A stretch of 64,000 nucleotides of DNA from assembly GCF_030409805.1 (NCBI RefSeq), contig NZ_JAUFQP010000004.1:62001-126000 (forward strand), in the 5' to 3' direction. Made by a program: the position numbers and the translations under genes. This document shows, in pieces, positions 52,528-62,301 of the stretch. Under the pieces are notes generated by a model. It saw nothing but the letters and a program-made list of their open reading frames with translations. It searched no databases and had not been told where the DNA came from. Numbering within the stretch: position 1 is the first letter of the stretch; each line of letters begins with the position of its first letter. The stretch is from Algibacter miyuki (GTDB taxonomy: Bacteria > Bacteroidota > Bacteroidia > Flavobacteriales > Flavobacteriaceae).

Positions 52528-53760
52528 ATGGAAAATATTGCGTTAATTGAATCTTTTTCAGAATTCAAAGACGATAAGCTAATTGACAGAGTAACGTTAA
52601 TGGCTATTTTAGAAGATGTTTTTAGAAGTGCCTTAAAACGAAAATTTGGAGATGACGATAATTTTGATATTATTGTAAACCCAGATAAGGGCGATTTAGA
52701 AATTTGGAGAAACAGAATTGTGGTTGCCGATGGAGAAGTTGAAGAAGAAAATCAAGAAATTTCTATAACAGAAGCTCGAAAAATTGAACCCGATTTTGAA
52801 GTAGGTGAAGATGTATCAGAAGAAGTTAAACTTATCGATTTAGGACGTCGTGCTATTTTAGCTTTACGTCAAAACTTGATTTCTAAAATACATGAACACG
52901 ATAATACTATTATTTTTAAGCAATTTAAAGATTTAATAGGTGAGATATATACAGCAGAAGTACATCACATTCGTCACAGAGCAGTTATTTTGCTAGATGA
53001 TGAAGGTAATGAAATTGTGCTGCCAAAAGATAAACAAATACCGTCTGATTTCTTTAGAAAAGGAGACAACGTAAGAGGTGTAATTGATAGTGTTGAGCTT
53101 AAAGGCGCAAAACCAACAATTATAATGTCTAGAAGTTCCCCAGTATTTTTAGAGAAATTATTCGAACAAGAAATTCCAGAAGTGTTCGATGGTTTAATTA
53201 CCATTAAACATGTTGTAAGAATTCCAGGTGAAAAAGCAAAAGTAGCTGTAGATTCTTATGATGATAGAATTGATCCAGTTGGAGCTTGTGTAGGTATGAA
53301 AGGATCTAGAATACACGGTATTGTTCGTGAATTAGGAAACGAAAATATCGATGTTATCAATTACACTAGTAATTTACCATTATTTATTACTAGAGCATTA
53401 AGCCCAGCACGTGTAACTTCAATTAAATTAAATGAAGAAACAAAACGCGCTGAGGTTATATTAAAACCAGAAGAGGTAAGTAAAGCCATTGGTAGAGGCG
53501 GACATAATATCCGTTTAGCCGGGCAACTAACAGGATACGAAATCGATGTGTTTAGAGAAGGCGCAGAAGAAGACGTAGAATTAAGAGAATTTACTGATGA
53601 AATCGAAGGCTGGATTATTGAAGAATTTAGCAAAGCTGGATTAGACACTGCTAAAAGTATTTTAGAGCAAGAAGTGAAAGATTTAGTAAAAAGAACAGAC
53701 TTAGAAGAAGAAACTATTAAGGATGTTATTAGGATTTTAAGAGAAGAATTCGAAGAATAA
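52528..53760 (+). CDS. nusA: Transcription termination/antitermination factor NusA
   Basis: 410 residues. The N-terminal RNA-polymerase-binding domain opens with IALIESFSEFKDDKLIDR, the S1 domain contains GEIYTAEVHHIRHRAVILLDD, and two KH domains follow (VGACVGMKGSRIHGIVRELG and EEVSKAIGRGGHNIRLAGQL). It lacks the C-terminal acidic repeats of the E. coli protein (495 residues), normal for many phyla. It modulates pausing and termination. It lies 12 bp after rimP and about 100 bp before infB. Confidence 0.96.
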   Translation: MENIALIESFSEFKDDKLIDRVTLMAILEDVFRSALKRKFGDDDNFDIIVNPDKGDLEIWRNRIVVADGEVEEENQEISITEARKIEPDFEVGEDVSEEVKLIDLGRRAILALRQNLISKIHEHDNTIIFKQFKDLIGEIYTAEVHHIRHRAVILLDDEGNEIVLPKDKQIPSDFFRKGDNVRGVIDSVELKGAKPTIIMSRSSPVFLEKLFEQEIPEVFDGLITIKHVVRIPGEKAKVAVDSYDDRIDPVGACVGMKGSRIHGIVRELGNENIDVINYTSNLPLFITRALSPARVTSIKLNEETKRAEVILKPEEVSKAIGRGGHNIRLAGQLTGYEIDVFREGAEEDVELREFTDEIEGWIIEEFSKAGLDTAKSILEQEVKDLVKRTDLEEETIKDVIRILREEFEE

Positions 53761-53834
53761 TATCAATTCCATAAAAATTACAGGAATTTATCATTAGATG
53801 TTCCTTAATTTTACAATCGAATTGGTATAATATA

Positions 53835-53842
53835 TATATTTG
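53835..53842 (+). promoter_or_regulatory. Possible internal promoter (-7 box) for infB
   Basis: TATATTTG exactly matches TAnnTTTG and ends 18 bp before the infB ATG at 53861. No TTG is found at the ideal distance. The box overlaps the in-frame TTG at 53840, which argues against that codon as the infB start. Confidence 0.45.
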
Positions 53843-53860
53843 AGTATTTTAAAGGCAATT

Positions 53861-56749
53861 ATGGCTGAAACAATTAGATTAAATAAAGTATTACGCGAGC
53901 TTAACATCTCTTTAGATCGCGCCGTAGAATTTTTAGATTCTAAGGGTGTCGAGATAGAGAAACGCCCAACTACAAAAATCTCAGAGGAAACGTACAAAGT
54001 ACTATCCGATGAATTTCAAACAGACGCTAGCAAAAAAGTAGCATCTCAGGAAGTTAGTGAGGCGAAATTAAAAGAAAAAGAAGTGTTGCGTGAGCAACGC
54101 GAGCGTGAGCTTGAAGAAAAACAAAAAGCAGCTGCCAAAAGAGAGGAGATTGTAAAAGCATCTAAAACACTTAGCGGCCCTAAACAGGTTGGTAAAATTG
54201 ATTTAGAACCTAAAAAAACAACTCCGAAACCTGCAACAGAAGCGAAACCCGTAGTGGAAGCGCCTAAAGTTGAAAAGGAAGAAGTAGCTAAAGCAGTTGT
54301 TAAAGAAGACGTTGCAGAGGTTGCTAAACCAGTAGAAGCAGTTAAACCTGTAGAAGTGGTAAAAGCAGTAGGCAAAGTGGAAATTGCGAAACCTAAAGTT
54401 GTTGCAGAAAAACAACCAGAGGTTAAAGCTAAAGAAACGCCGAAAGCGGAAACTCCAAAAGCAGAAACTCCTAAAGTCGAAACACCTAAAGTTGAAACAA
54501 AACAAGTTCCAACAGAAAAGGTAACAAAACAAGAAGCTATCATAGTAGATGGTGAAATGGTTGTTCCTGAAGAAAAGGTGAAAACGCAATATCAAAAACT
54601 TACTGGGCCAAAAATAGCAGGTGATAAAATTGATTTATCTCAATTTAATAAACCTAAAAAGAAACCAGTAGATAAGAAACCTGTAGGAGCGGCTGGCGCA
54701 GCAAATAAAAAGAAGCGTCGTCGTATCAGTAAAGCTGGAGCTCCTGGAGATAATAGACCAAGCAGACCAGGCGGTACAGCCGGAGGAAGTAATTTCCGAG
54801 GAAAACCAGGTCAAGGTCGTCGTAACATTGTTAAGGAAGAACCTACTGAAGAAGATGTTAAAAAACAAGTGCGTGAAACACTTGAAAAACTTCAAGGTAA
54901 GTCTAATAAAGGACGTGGTGCGAAAAACAGAAGAGACAAAAGAGATAAACATAGAGAGCAGACTGAAATTGATCAGCAAATAGAAGCAGCAGAAAGCAAA
55001 ATCATTAAAGTGACTGAGTTTGTTACGGCAAGCGAAATGGCAACGATGATGGATGTTGGTGTAACTCAAATTATTTCGGCTTGTATGTCGTTAGGTATGA
55101 TGGTTACTATGAACCAACGTTTAGATGCTGAAACGTTATCTATTGTTGCAGATGAATTTGGTTACCAAGTAGAATTTGTAACTGCAGATATTGAAGAATC
55201 AATTGAAGAAGTTATAGATAAACCGGAAGATTTAAAACCTCGTGCACCTATCGTTACAGTAATGGGACACGTAGATCACGGTAAAACATCGCTTCTTGAT
55301 TATATTCGTCAAGAAAATGTAATCGCTGGAGAATCTGGTGGAATTACACAACATATTGGTGCTTATGGCGTAGAATTAGAGAATGGTCAAAAAATAGCCT
55401 TCTTAGATACACCAGGTCACGAGGCCTTTACAGCCATGCGTGCTCGTGGTGCTCAAGTTACCGATATTGCTATTATTGTAGCAGCTGCCGATGATGATAT
55501 TATGCCGCAAACCAAAGAAGCTATTTCTCACGCACAAGCAGCAGGAGTGCCAATTGTATTTGCCATTAATAAAATAGATAAGCCAGATGCTAATCCTGAA
55601 AGAATTAAAGAAGGTTTAGCTCAAATGAATCTTTTAGTAGAAGATTGGGGTGGTAAAATACAATCACACGATATCTCTGCTAAAGTAGGTACTGGTGTTA
55701 AAGAATTATTAGAAAAAGTATTGCTAGAAGCCGAATTATTAGAGCTTAAAGCAAATCCAGAAAAAGCCGCTGTTGGTACTGTAGTAGAAGCCTTTTTAGA
55801 TAAAGGTAGGGGTTACGTGTCAACCATATTAGTACAAGCCGGAACACTTCGCGTTGGTGATTATGTTTTAGCAGGTAGAAATAGTGGTAAAATTAAAGCC
55901 ATGCATGATGAGCGTGGAAACGATGTAACTGCCGCAGGGCCTTCTACACCAGTTTCTATACTTGGTCTAGATGGTGCACCACAAGCAGGTGATAAATTTA
56001 ATGTATTTGAAGACGAACGTGAAGCGAAACAAATTGCCTCTAAGCGTGCACAATTACAACGTGAGCAATCAGTTAGAACACAACGTCATATTACTTTAGA
56101 TGAAATTGGTCGTCGTATCGCACTTGGTGATTTCCAAGAATTAAATATCATCCTTAAAGGTGATGTGGATGGTTCTGTGGAAGCATTGACAGATTCGTTC
56201 CAAAAATTATCTACTGAAGAAATTCAAGTTAATATCCTTCATAAAGGTGTTGGGGCCATTACAGAAAGTGATGTATTGTTAGCTTCGGCTTCCGATGCTA
56301 TTATTGTCGGCTTTAACGTACGTCCTGTTGGAAATGCAAGAATGATTGCTGATAAAGAAGAAATCGATATCCGTACATATTCTATTATCTACGATGCTAT
56401 TAACGATCTTAAAGATGCTATGGAAGGTATGTTATCTCCAGAGTTGAAAGAAGAGATTTTAGGTACTGCAGAAATTAGAGAAATGTTTAAAGTATCTAAA
56501 ATTGGTACTATTGCAGGTTGTATGGTAACTAATGGTAAAATAACACGTAATGCAGGTATCCGTTTAATACGTGATGGTGTAGTTGTTTATACGGGTGAAT
56601 TAACATCGTTAAAACGATTTAAAGATGATGCTAAGGAAGTTACTAAAGGTTACGACTGTGGTATGCAGATTAAAAATTACAACGACATTAAAGAAGGCGA
56701 TGTAATTGAAGCTTTCCATGAAGTTGAAGTTAAAAAGAAGTTGAAGTAA
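53861..56749 (+). CDS. infB: Translation initiation factor IF-2
   Basis: About 962 residues from the ATG at 53861 ([16 protein letters not shown]); an in-frame TTG at 53840 is unlikely. The N-terminal IF2_N domain is followed by a long charged linker (about 60-380) with tandem E-T-P-K-(A/V) pentapeptides and an Arg/Lys-rich segment. The GTPase domain (about 460-630) has G1 [10 protein letters not shown]3 DTPGHEAF and G4 NKIDKPDA, followed by beta-barrel domains and the IF-2 C-terminal domain that binds fMet-tRNA. It ends the operon; a strong terminator follows. Confidence 0.97.
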   Translation: MAETIRLNKVLRELNISLDRAVEFLDSKGVEIEKRPTTKISEETYKVLSDEFQTDASKKVASQEVSEAKLKEKEVLREQRERELEEKQKAAAKREEIVKASKTLSGPKQVGKIDLEPKKTTPKPATEAKPVVEAPKVEKEEVAKAVVKEDVAEVAKPVEAVKPVEVVKAVGKVEIAKPKVVAEKQPEVKAKETPKAETPKAETPKVETPKVETKQVPTEKVTKQEAIIVDGEMVVPEEKVKTQYQKLTGPKIAGDKIDLSQFNKPKKKPVDKKPVGAAGAANKKKRRRISKAGAPGDNRPSRPGGTAGGSNFRGKPGQGRRNIVKEEPTEEDVKKQVRETLEKLQGKSNKGRGAKNRRDKRDKHREQTEIDQQIEAAESKIIKVTEFVTASEMATMMDVGVTQIISACMSLGMMVTMNQRLDAETLSIVADEFGYQVEFVTADIEESIEEVIDKPEDLKPRAPIVTVMGHVDHGKTSLLDYIRQENVIAGESGGITQHIGAYGVELENGQKIAFLDTPGHEAFTAMRARGAQVTDIAIIVAAADDDIMPQTKEAISHAQAAGVPIVFAINKIDKPDANPERIKEGLAQMNLLVEDWGGKIQSHDISAKVGTGVKELLEKVLLEAELLELKANPEKAAVGTVVEAFLDKGRGYVSTILVQAGTLRVGDYVLAGRNSGKIKAMHDERGNDVTAAGPSTPVSILGLDGAPQAGDKFNVFEDEREAKQIASKRAQLQREQSVRTQRHITLDEIGRRIALGDFQELNIILKGDVDGSVEALTDSFQKLSTEEIQVNILHKGVGAITESDVLLASASDAIIVGFNVRPVGNARMIADKEEIDIRTYSIIYDAINDLKDAMEGMLSPELKEEILGTAEIREMFKVSKIGTIAGCMVTNGKITRNAGIRLIRDGVVVYTGELTSLKRFKDDAKEVTKGYDCGMQIKNYNDIKEGDVIEAFHEVEVKKKLK

Positions 56750-56774
56750 TATTCAACAACTTACTATAAATATT

Positions 56775-56807
56775 AAAAAGCCAGAACTTATGTTCTGGCT
56801 TTTTTTT
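56775..56807 (+). terminator. Intrinsic terminator after infB
   Basis: AAAAAGCCAGAAC (56775-56787), loop TTAT, GTTCTGGC (56792-56799) and a run of T. The rest of the 301-bp interval to 57050 is AT-rich and should hold the promoter of the collar-protein operon; no exact TAnnTTTG box was found there. Confidence 0.93.
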
Positions 56808-57050
56808 GCTTTATCCTGAAATATAGTTGCTAACTCTATTTAGGCGAGATCATTAAATAGGAGTAGAGATTTGTTCTTTTTGGAATAATTAATTATATCA
56901 CGCTATTGATGCAAAACAAATTCAATTTTCATTAATTTTTATCGTTAATCGTAAAAAACCGACATACAACGTGTTAATTATATGGGTAGTTACTTTTTTG
57001 AACGAAAAAAACTATATTTTTAGTCCGATCAATTCAAATTTTTAACTATT

Positions 57051-57641
57051 ATGAAAAGAACTATTACTTTTTTTACATTGGCAGTTATGTTGTCAATAAA
57101 CTCAGCTTTTGCTCAAGAGTCATATCTCGGCGATGTAAAGCTTTTTGGAGGCAATTTTGCACCAAGGGGCTGGGCGCTATGTCAAGGGCAATTGTTGCCA
57201 ATAAATCAAAACCAAGCCTTATTTTCTCTTTTGGGCACTATGTATGGAGGAGACGGCATAACAACTTTTGCCTTACCAGATTTACGTGGTCGTGCTGTGG
57301 TTGGTATTGGAAACAACTCTGCTGGTTCGTGGGTTTCACAAGTAGGGCAAAGTGGGGGAACGGATTATGTGAGTTTATCTGAAGCCGAAATTCCTGCGCA
57401 TAACCATAATGTAGAAGTGCTTTTGTCTGGAGAACCTGGCGATGATGATACACCATCAGAAAGTGTAACCATAGGTTCTAGACAAGAAATTTTCACAAGT
57501 GGAACTGCAGATGTTACTCTTCAAGATTCATCTATATCTCAAACTAACGTAGGCGCAGGTCTAGGTCATTATAATATGCAACCATCCCTTGGGATGAGCT
57601 ATATTATTTGTCTACAAGGCCTTTTTCCATCTAGAAATTAA
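57051..57641 (+). CDS. Secreted phage-tail-collar domain protein (first of three)
   Basis: 196 residues. A signal peptide (MKRTITFFTLAVMLSINSAF, cleavage near AQ) precedes a tail-collar domain with GNFAPRGWALCQGQLLPI, LFSLLGTMYGGDG and FALPDLRGRAVVG, the microcystin-dependent-protein/MdpB-like pattern. The central part (100-150) is variable and the end has YIICLQGLFPSRN. Phage relatives are tail-fibre tips, but with a Sec signal peptide and no other phage genes these are cell proteins exported at least to the periplasm. It begins an apparent four-gene operon. Function unknown. Confidence 0.88.
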   Translation: MKRTITFFTLAVMLSINSAFAQESYLGDVKLFGGNFAPRGWALCQGQLLPINQNQALFSLLGTMYGGDGITTFALPDLRGRAVVGIGNNSAGSWVSQVGQSGGTDYVSLSEAEIPAHNHNVEVLLSGEPGDDDTPSESVTIGSRQEIFTSGTADVTLQDSSISQTNVGAGLGHYNMQPSLGMSYIICLQGLFPSRN

Positions 57642-57663
57642 TACTTATAACTATTCAGAAATT

Positions 57664-58251
57664 ATGAAAAAATATATTTTATTTTTAGGATTGACACTGT
57701 TTATATGCTCAAATCAATTATTTGCACAAGACCCCTTAATAGGAGAGGTTAAGTTATTTGCTGGTAATTTTGCTCCAAGAGGATGGGCTTTTTGCGATGG
57801 ACAATTATTACAAATAGCTGAAAACACAGCATTATTCTCTCTTTTAGGAACAAATTACGGGGGTGATGGTAGAACAACTTTTGGATTACCAGATTTAAGA
57901 GGTCGCGTTGCTATTGGTGTTGGTTCGGGACCAGGGCTGTCAAGCGTTCATATAGGTGAAAAAAAAGGAGTAGAAGCGGTTACATTAACTGAATTACAAA
58001 TACCAGCGCACGATCATAATGTACAATTACGTGTTTCAGATGAGTCGTCAAATAGTACAACGCCTAGTTCTAGTACAGTTATAGGTGCAGATCAAGAAAT
58101 TTATACCGAAGGTACACCTAATGTTAAAATTAAAGCGGGGTCTATTTCTCAAAGTTCTATTGGGGGAAACCAAGCTCATACTAATTTACAACCCTATGTA
58201 GGTATGCGTTACATTATCGCTTTACAAGGGATATATCCAACCAGAAGCTAG
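57664..58251 (+). CDS. Secreted phage-tail-collar domain protein (second of three)
   Basis: 195 residues, tandem paralogue of the preceding gene (22 bp gap). Signal peptide YILFLGLTLFICSNQLFAQ, then GNFAPRGWAFCDGQLLQI, LFSLLGTNYGGDGRTTFGL, PDLRGRVAIGVGSGPG and PAHDHNVQL. It is closer to the third copy in the first half (AFCDGQLL, GRTTFGLPD-type) than to the first. C-terminal YIIALQGIYPTRS. The variable loop between the collar domain and the end probably sets binding specificity (inference). Confidence 0.88.
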   Translation: MKKYILFLGLTLFICSNQLFAQDPLIGEVKLFAGNFAPRGWAFCDGQLLQIAENTALFSLLGTNYGGDGRTTFGLPDLRGRVAIGVGSGPGLSSVHIGEKKGVEAVTLTELQIPAHDHNVQLRVSDESSNSTTPSSSTVIGADQEIYTEGTPNVKIKAGSISQSSIGGNQAHTNLQPYVGMRYIIALQGIYPTRS

Positions 58252-58278
58252 TAACAATAATTATTTAATAACAATACT

Positions 58279-58866
58279 ATGAAAAAATATATTACATTTT
58301 TAATATTGACTTTTATGTTAATTTCAAGTCAATCGTATGCTCAAGAGCCTTTTTTAGGAGAGATTAGATTGTTTGCGGGTAATTTTGCTCCACGAGGTTG
58401 GGCTTTTTGCGACGGACAATTACTAGCTATAGCTTCTAACGATGCCTTGTTTTCTTTAGTAGGAACAATTTACGGGGGAGATGCCCGAACAACTTTTGGA
58501 CTTCCAGATTTAAGAGGTAGAGTGCCAATTGGCCAAGGTCGAGGATCAGGGCTTAATGATTATAGGGTAGGGGATCGGGTAGGTGCTGAACAAGTTACTT
58601 TGCTACCAAACAACCTTCCTGTTCATAATCATAATGTTAAATTACAGGTGTCTAGTGGTGGCGCTCAAGACGATGTTCCAAACGGAAATTCAGTGTTAAG
58701 CGCTGGCGAAGAAATTTATTTAGAAGGAACGGCTTCAACAGTTTTAAACCCTTCCTCAGTTTCTCAAAATAGAGTAGGACAAACGCAATCTCACGAAAAT
58801 GTTCAACCCTCGTTAGGATTAAATTATATAATAGCTTTATACGGAACCTATCCATCTAGAAATTAA
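58279..58866 (+). CDS. Secreted phage-tail-collar domain protein (third of three)
   Basis: 195 residues, 27 bp after the second copy. Signal peptide YITFLILTFMLISSQSYAQ, then GEIRLFAGNFAPRGWAFCDG, LFSLVGTIYGGDARTTFGL and PDLRGRVPIGQGRGSG. The C-terminus is YIIALYGTYPSRN. All three have almost equal length, which suggests they could form a trimeric or hetero-oligomeric structure like phage collar/fibre tips; this is inference. The T9SS gene follows after 13 bp. Confidence 0.88.
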   Translation: MKKYITFLILTFMLISSQSYAQEPFLGEIRLFAGNFAPRGWAFCDGQLLAIASNDALFSLVGTIYGGDARTTFGLPDLRGRVPIGQGRGSGLNDYRVGDRVGAEQVTLLPNNLPVHNHNVKLQVSSGGAQDDVPNGNSVLSAGEEIYLEGTASTVLNPSSVSQNRVGQTQSHENVQPSLGLNYIIALYGTYPSRN

Positions 58867-58879
58867 AAAAAAACATAAA

Positions 58880-61237
58880 ATGAAACATAAAATATTATTA
58901 TTTATAAGCCTGTTTATTTGTATAACAAACCTAACAGCACAACAAATACATCAAGAAAGTTTCGAAGGTACCTCAGGTTATACTACCAGTGTGCCGTTCC
59001 AAAGTATCGGATCAGACCATTTTAACCGATTAACTGCCACTACATGGAATACTCAAGGAAATTGGGGAAATACAGTTATGGGTAATCATGGTAGCTACTA
59101 TATAGGTATAGAAGATCATGACGGGGCTGTATTGGTGACGGGAGAGCAGTGGGTTAAATTAGATCCAGTAAATATCTCGGGAGCATCAGATTTAAAAGTG
59201 AAAATTCGATTAGCAGCTCCTCGATCGGAACCTGGTTCTATTCGTTATGAAGTAGATGATTATGTTATAGTTGAGTGTAGAATAGACGGAGCGGCTTATG
59301 CTAAACTTGGAGAGTTTAGAGGAGTACCGAGTAATGGGTTTTATCATGATGTTAATCTAGATGGGGCTACAGGATTCAATGATGATGTCTTGATGAATCA
59401 AAACATGGCAGATATCACTTACGATTTAAATACTATTTTAGACGGAAGCTTTAGTGGCTCAACTATAGAAATACGAGTTAGGTTTAGTTTAGAAGGCTCT
59501 CATGAAGAAGTTGCTTTCGATGATATTCGAATAGACGGGACCGCTTCTGCTTGTTCTATTTCAGCATTATCTTCGGGTACACAAACGGCTTGCGATTCTG
59601 GTACCAACACGTATACGCAACAAGTTACAGTAACCTATAGTACAGCACCGGCATCGGGAACGTTATTGGTAAATGGTCAGTCTTTTGCAATAACAAGTAG
59701 CCCACAAACAGTAACTTTAGTGGGTTTAGAGTCTGATGGAAATGCTGTTGATGTTTCTGCTTCATTTTCAGAGGATGCAGCTTGTACATTAATGCAAGCT
59801 GGATTATTTACAGCGCCAGCAAATTGCGAGCCACCTTGTAATATATCCAGTATAGTTGCGGGTAATCAATCGGCATGTTCTGGAAGTTCTAATAAATATG
59901 CACAAGAAGTTACGGTAACCTATAGCTACCCTCCTGCATCTGGCACTTTAGATATTGCAGGGCAATCATTTGCTATAACATCTAGTCCGCAAACAGTGTT
60001 ATTAACTAATTTGGATGCCGACGGAAATGCTGTTGATATTACAGCTGCTTTTTCAGCAGATTCAGGATGTAGTTTAGTGGTTAATGGTTTGTTTACAGCG
60101 CCGGCTAGTTGTGCATCAGCTTGTACTTTTACAACCATAGTAAGTCAAGGTTTTGAAGCTGCCGATTATACAGGGTATACAACGAGTACACCTTTTTTTA
60201 ACGATGGAGTGGATACTTTTTCTCGTGGGACTGATGCTGATTTCACCTTTGACATAACAGGGGAAGAAGGCACAAACTATATTGGAATGGAAGATGTTAC
60301 TGGCGAACAATGGTTAGAATTAGATGTTATAGATATTACACGAGTTCGAGGTATGTCTGTTAAATTAAAACTAGCCGCACCTAATACGATACCAACACGC
60401 TACGAAGAAACAGATCATGTTACCGTAGAGTATCAATTAGACGGTGCGGGGGCTTATGTTAAAATAGGTGAGTTTAGAGGTATTCCTGGAGGTGGTTCCT
60501 TTTACCACGATGTTAATTTAAATGGCGTAACTGGTACTGGAGACGATGTACAAATGACCGGTACTATGGCCGATATTGTGTACGATTTAGATAATCTATC
60601 AGGTTTTGGTGTATCAGGAACGAGTATTAAAATTAGAGTTAGATTTAGTTTAGAAGACTCTCAGGAAGAAGTTGCTTTTGATGATATCCAATTGGTAGGT
60701 ATGGTGCTAGACGATGCTTCATTTTCTTATGATGATTCATCTTATTGCGAAAACGGAAGTGATACAACACCTACAATAACAGGTGAGCCCGGAGGAACGT
60801 TTACTTCTACTGCAGGCTTAAATATTAATGGTGTTACAGGTACTATCGATGTTTCGGAAAGTACAGTAGGAACCTATGATGTGGTATATACAACTACGGG
60901 CAATTGTTCTTATTCTGAAACCGTATCGGTAACTATTGAAAGTGCTACGGTAGGAATTTGTTCTACATTAGATACAAACGATGTTGTTTTAAATGATCAA
61001 GTTTTACTTTATCCAAACCCCGTAACCGATGGTTTTATTATTATAAATAACAAAAGTAACAACGTTTTAAATAAAGCTGTGGTTTTTGATATATTAGGAA
61101 AAGAAGTGCAGGTTTTTCAATTGAAAAATAGTACAGATAATGAAACGCTTAGTTTATCTAACATTCAATCTGGAGTTTATTTATTGAAAATTTATTCTGA
61201 AGACAGTTCGGTAACTAAAAAGTTAATTATAAATTAA
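58880..61237 (+). CDS. Secreted modular protein with T9SS type A sorting domain
   Basis: 785 residues. Signal peptide KILLFISLFICITNLTAQQ. Two homologous beta-rich domains (about 20-228 and 416-610) share F-E-G/A-Y-T-T-S, EQW-LD, FRG-P and FYHDVNL-G-TG-DDV segments and AFDDI ends. Between them are two Ig-like repeats (SGTQTACDS and AGNQSACSG to TAPANC/TAPASC). A third Ig-like segment (GEPGGTFTSTAGLNINGVTG) precedes the T9SS domain (LLYPNPVTDGFIIINN, GVYLLKIYSED, KKLIIN). It is a likely surface adhesin or structural protein, in one operon with the collar proteins. Confidence 0.88.
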   Translation: MKHKILLFISLFICITNLTAQQIHQESFEGTSGYTTSVPFQSIGSDHFNRLTATTWNTQGNWGNTVMGNHGSYYIGIEDHDGAVLVTGEQWVKLDPVNISGASDLKVKIRLAAPRSEPGSIRYEVDDYVIVECRIDGAAYAKLGEFRGVPSNGFYHDVNLDGATGFNDDVLMNQNMADITYDLNTILDGSFSGSTIEIRVRFSLEGSHEEVAFDDIRIDGTASACSISALSSGTQTACDSGTNTYTQQVTVTYSTAPASGTLLVNGQSFAITSSPQTVTLVGLESDGNAVDVSASFSEDAACTLMQAGLFTAPANCEPPCNISSIVAGNQSACSGSSNKYAQEVTVTYSYPPASGTLDIAGQSFAITSSPQTVLLTNLDADGNAVDITAAFSADSGCSLVVNGLFTAPASCASACTFTTIVSQGFEAADYTGYTTSTPFFNDGVDTFSRGTDADFTFDITGEEGTNYIGMEDVTGEQWLELDVIDITRVRGMSVKLKLAAPNTIPTRYEETDHVTVEYQLDGAGAYVKIGEFRGIPGGGSFYHDVNLNGVTGTGDDVQMTGTMADIVYDLDNLSGFGVSGTSIKIRVRFSLEDSQEEVAFDDIQLVGMVLDDASFSYDDSSYCENGSDTTPTITGEPGGTFTSTAGLNINGVTGTIDVSESTVGTYDVVYTTTGNCSYSETVSVTIESATVGICSTLDTNDVVLNDQVLLYPNPVTDGFIIINNKSNNVLNKAVVFDILGKEVQVFQLKNSTDNETLSLSNIQSGVYLLKIYSEDSSVTKKLIIN

Positions 61238-61263
61238 TGTATTAGTTGTATTTGAAAATATAG

Positions 61264-61298
61264 AAAACGCCTAAAATTTACTTTTAGGCGTTTTTTTT
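61264..61298 (+). terminator. Intrinsic terminator, possibly bidirectional
   Basis: AAAACGCCTAAAA (61264-61276) pairs with TTTTAGGCGTTTT (61282-61294), with a T run to 61298. It sits between the convergent T9SS gene and metallophosphoesterase gene and may serve both. Confidence 0.92.
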
Positions 61299-61342
61299 AT
61301 TTTAGTTCGAAAGGTATTTAATGTATGATATCTATTTTTGAA

Positions 61343-62242
61343 CTAGGACGTTTTATAAGAGAGCAATGATCTAGGGCCTTCCAAAACAGATCTTATAATT
61401 TGCAAGGTACCGTCGTCTTTAGTCGCAATACTCCATTTTATAAGCGAAATTTCTCCATTTTCAATTTCTATCCCTGTAATACTTCTTGGATGTACACAGC
61501 TACCATCGTTAAAAAAAGCAATATCGCCCGGCTCAGGGAAACGCGGCCTGTGGGTATGGCCAACAACCGTTAGTAAATTGTTGTTTTCAGTAATCCAGTT
61601 TTTTGTTTTTCGTTCTACTTTTATTAATTCGGTATAGTTTTTTGCAGGGCTCGTAGGGTCTGCAATACCCATAACATTTAAGGGTTTCCAAAGCACGCGT
61701 ACCATAAATCGGCTCCATTTCCAAAACAGGAAATTCCACCAATCGGCTTGGTGGCCATGGGTTAAAAACACTTCTTGTCCTGTAGAGCAATGTTTCAAAA
61801 TAATACCTTCGTGATAGATTATATCTTTAAACAACTCTTCATCTTTACCGGTTTTAGCGTCGAAATAGGTAGATAAATGCTTTTTAACATAATCCGGATT
61901 TCTGTATACCATATCATGGTTTCCCCAAATCATATGAAGTCGCTCTTTTTTATGAAATGCTTTCAAAAGCATGTACACATTTTTGTGAGCATCTAAAATA
62001 GATTTAAACGATAAATTTTCCCAAAGTTCATCGCCATCACCAATTTCACAGTACTGAAAACCTTCAACAAAATAATGTTTTAAGGCGTGGTAGTAAATAT
62101 TTCTATTATTTGAGAAATCATCTGCAAAGCTATTGTCACCTCGGTGGCAATCACTAAAAAGTATAAATTTACTATCATCGTCAAATTCAACGATTTTAGC
62201 ATTTTTATAGGCGTTGTCTAATCTTTTTTTAGCTGAAAACAT
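61343..62242 (-). CDS. Cytoplasmic metallophosphoesterase family protein
   Basis: 299 residues without membrane segments. Metal-ligand motifs in order: ILFSDCHRGDN (D31, H33), CEIGDGDELWE (the GD block), MIWGNHDMVY (GNHD), FLTHGHQADWW and VVGHTHRPRFP. These are complete for a calcineurin-like phosphoesterase. It differs from the membrane enzyme at 44608 and resembles LpxH-type size and motif spacing only loosely. Substrate unknown. Confidence 0.87.
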   Translation of the reverse strand: MFSAKKRLDNAYKNAKIVEFDDDSKFILFSDCHRGDNSFADDFSNNRNIYYHALKHYFVEGFQYCEIGDGDELWENLSFKSILDAHKNVYMLLKAFHKKERLHMIWGNHDMVYRNPDYVKKHLSTYFDAKTGKDEELFKDIIYHEGIILKHCSTGQEVFLTHGHQADWWNFLFWKWSRFMVRVLWKPLNVMGIADPTSPAKNYTELIKVERKTKNWITENNNLLTVVGHTHRPRFPEPGDIAFFNDGSCVHPRSITGIEIENGEISLIKWSIATKDDGTLQIIRSVLEGPRSLLSYKTS

Positions 62243-62301
62243 AAAGTAAATGTAAACAAATTTTCAGTTAGAAGGCGTGAAGATATGAAAACGTGCAACT
62301 G

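Noticed and set aside
54046-55069. Long antisense open frames opposite infB (up to 165 codons)
   Set aside because: They are low-complexity Ser/Thr/Ala or Phe/Arg-rich translations caused by the repetitive Lys/Glu/Pro linker of IF-2; no domain and no promoter.
57051-58866. Prophage remnant
   Set aside because: The collar-domain proteins have signal peptides and no head, baseplate, integrase or lysis genes are nearby.
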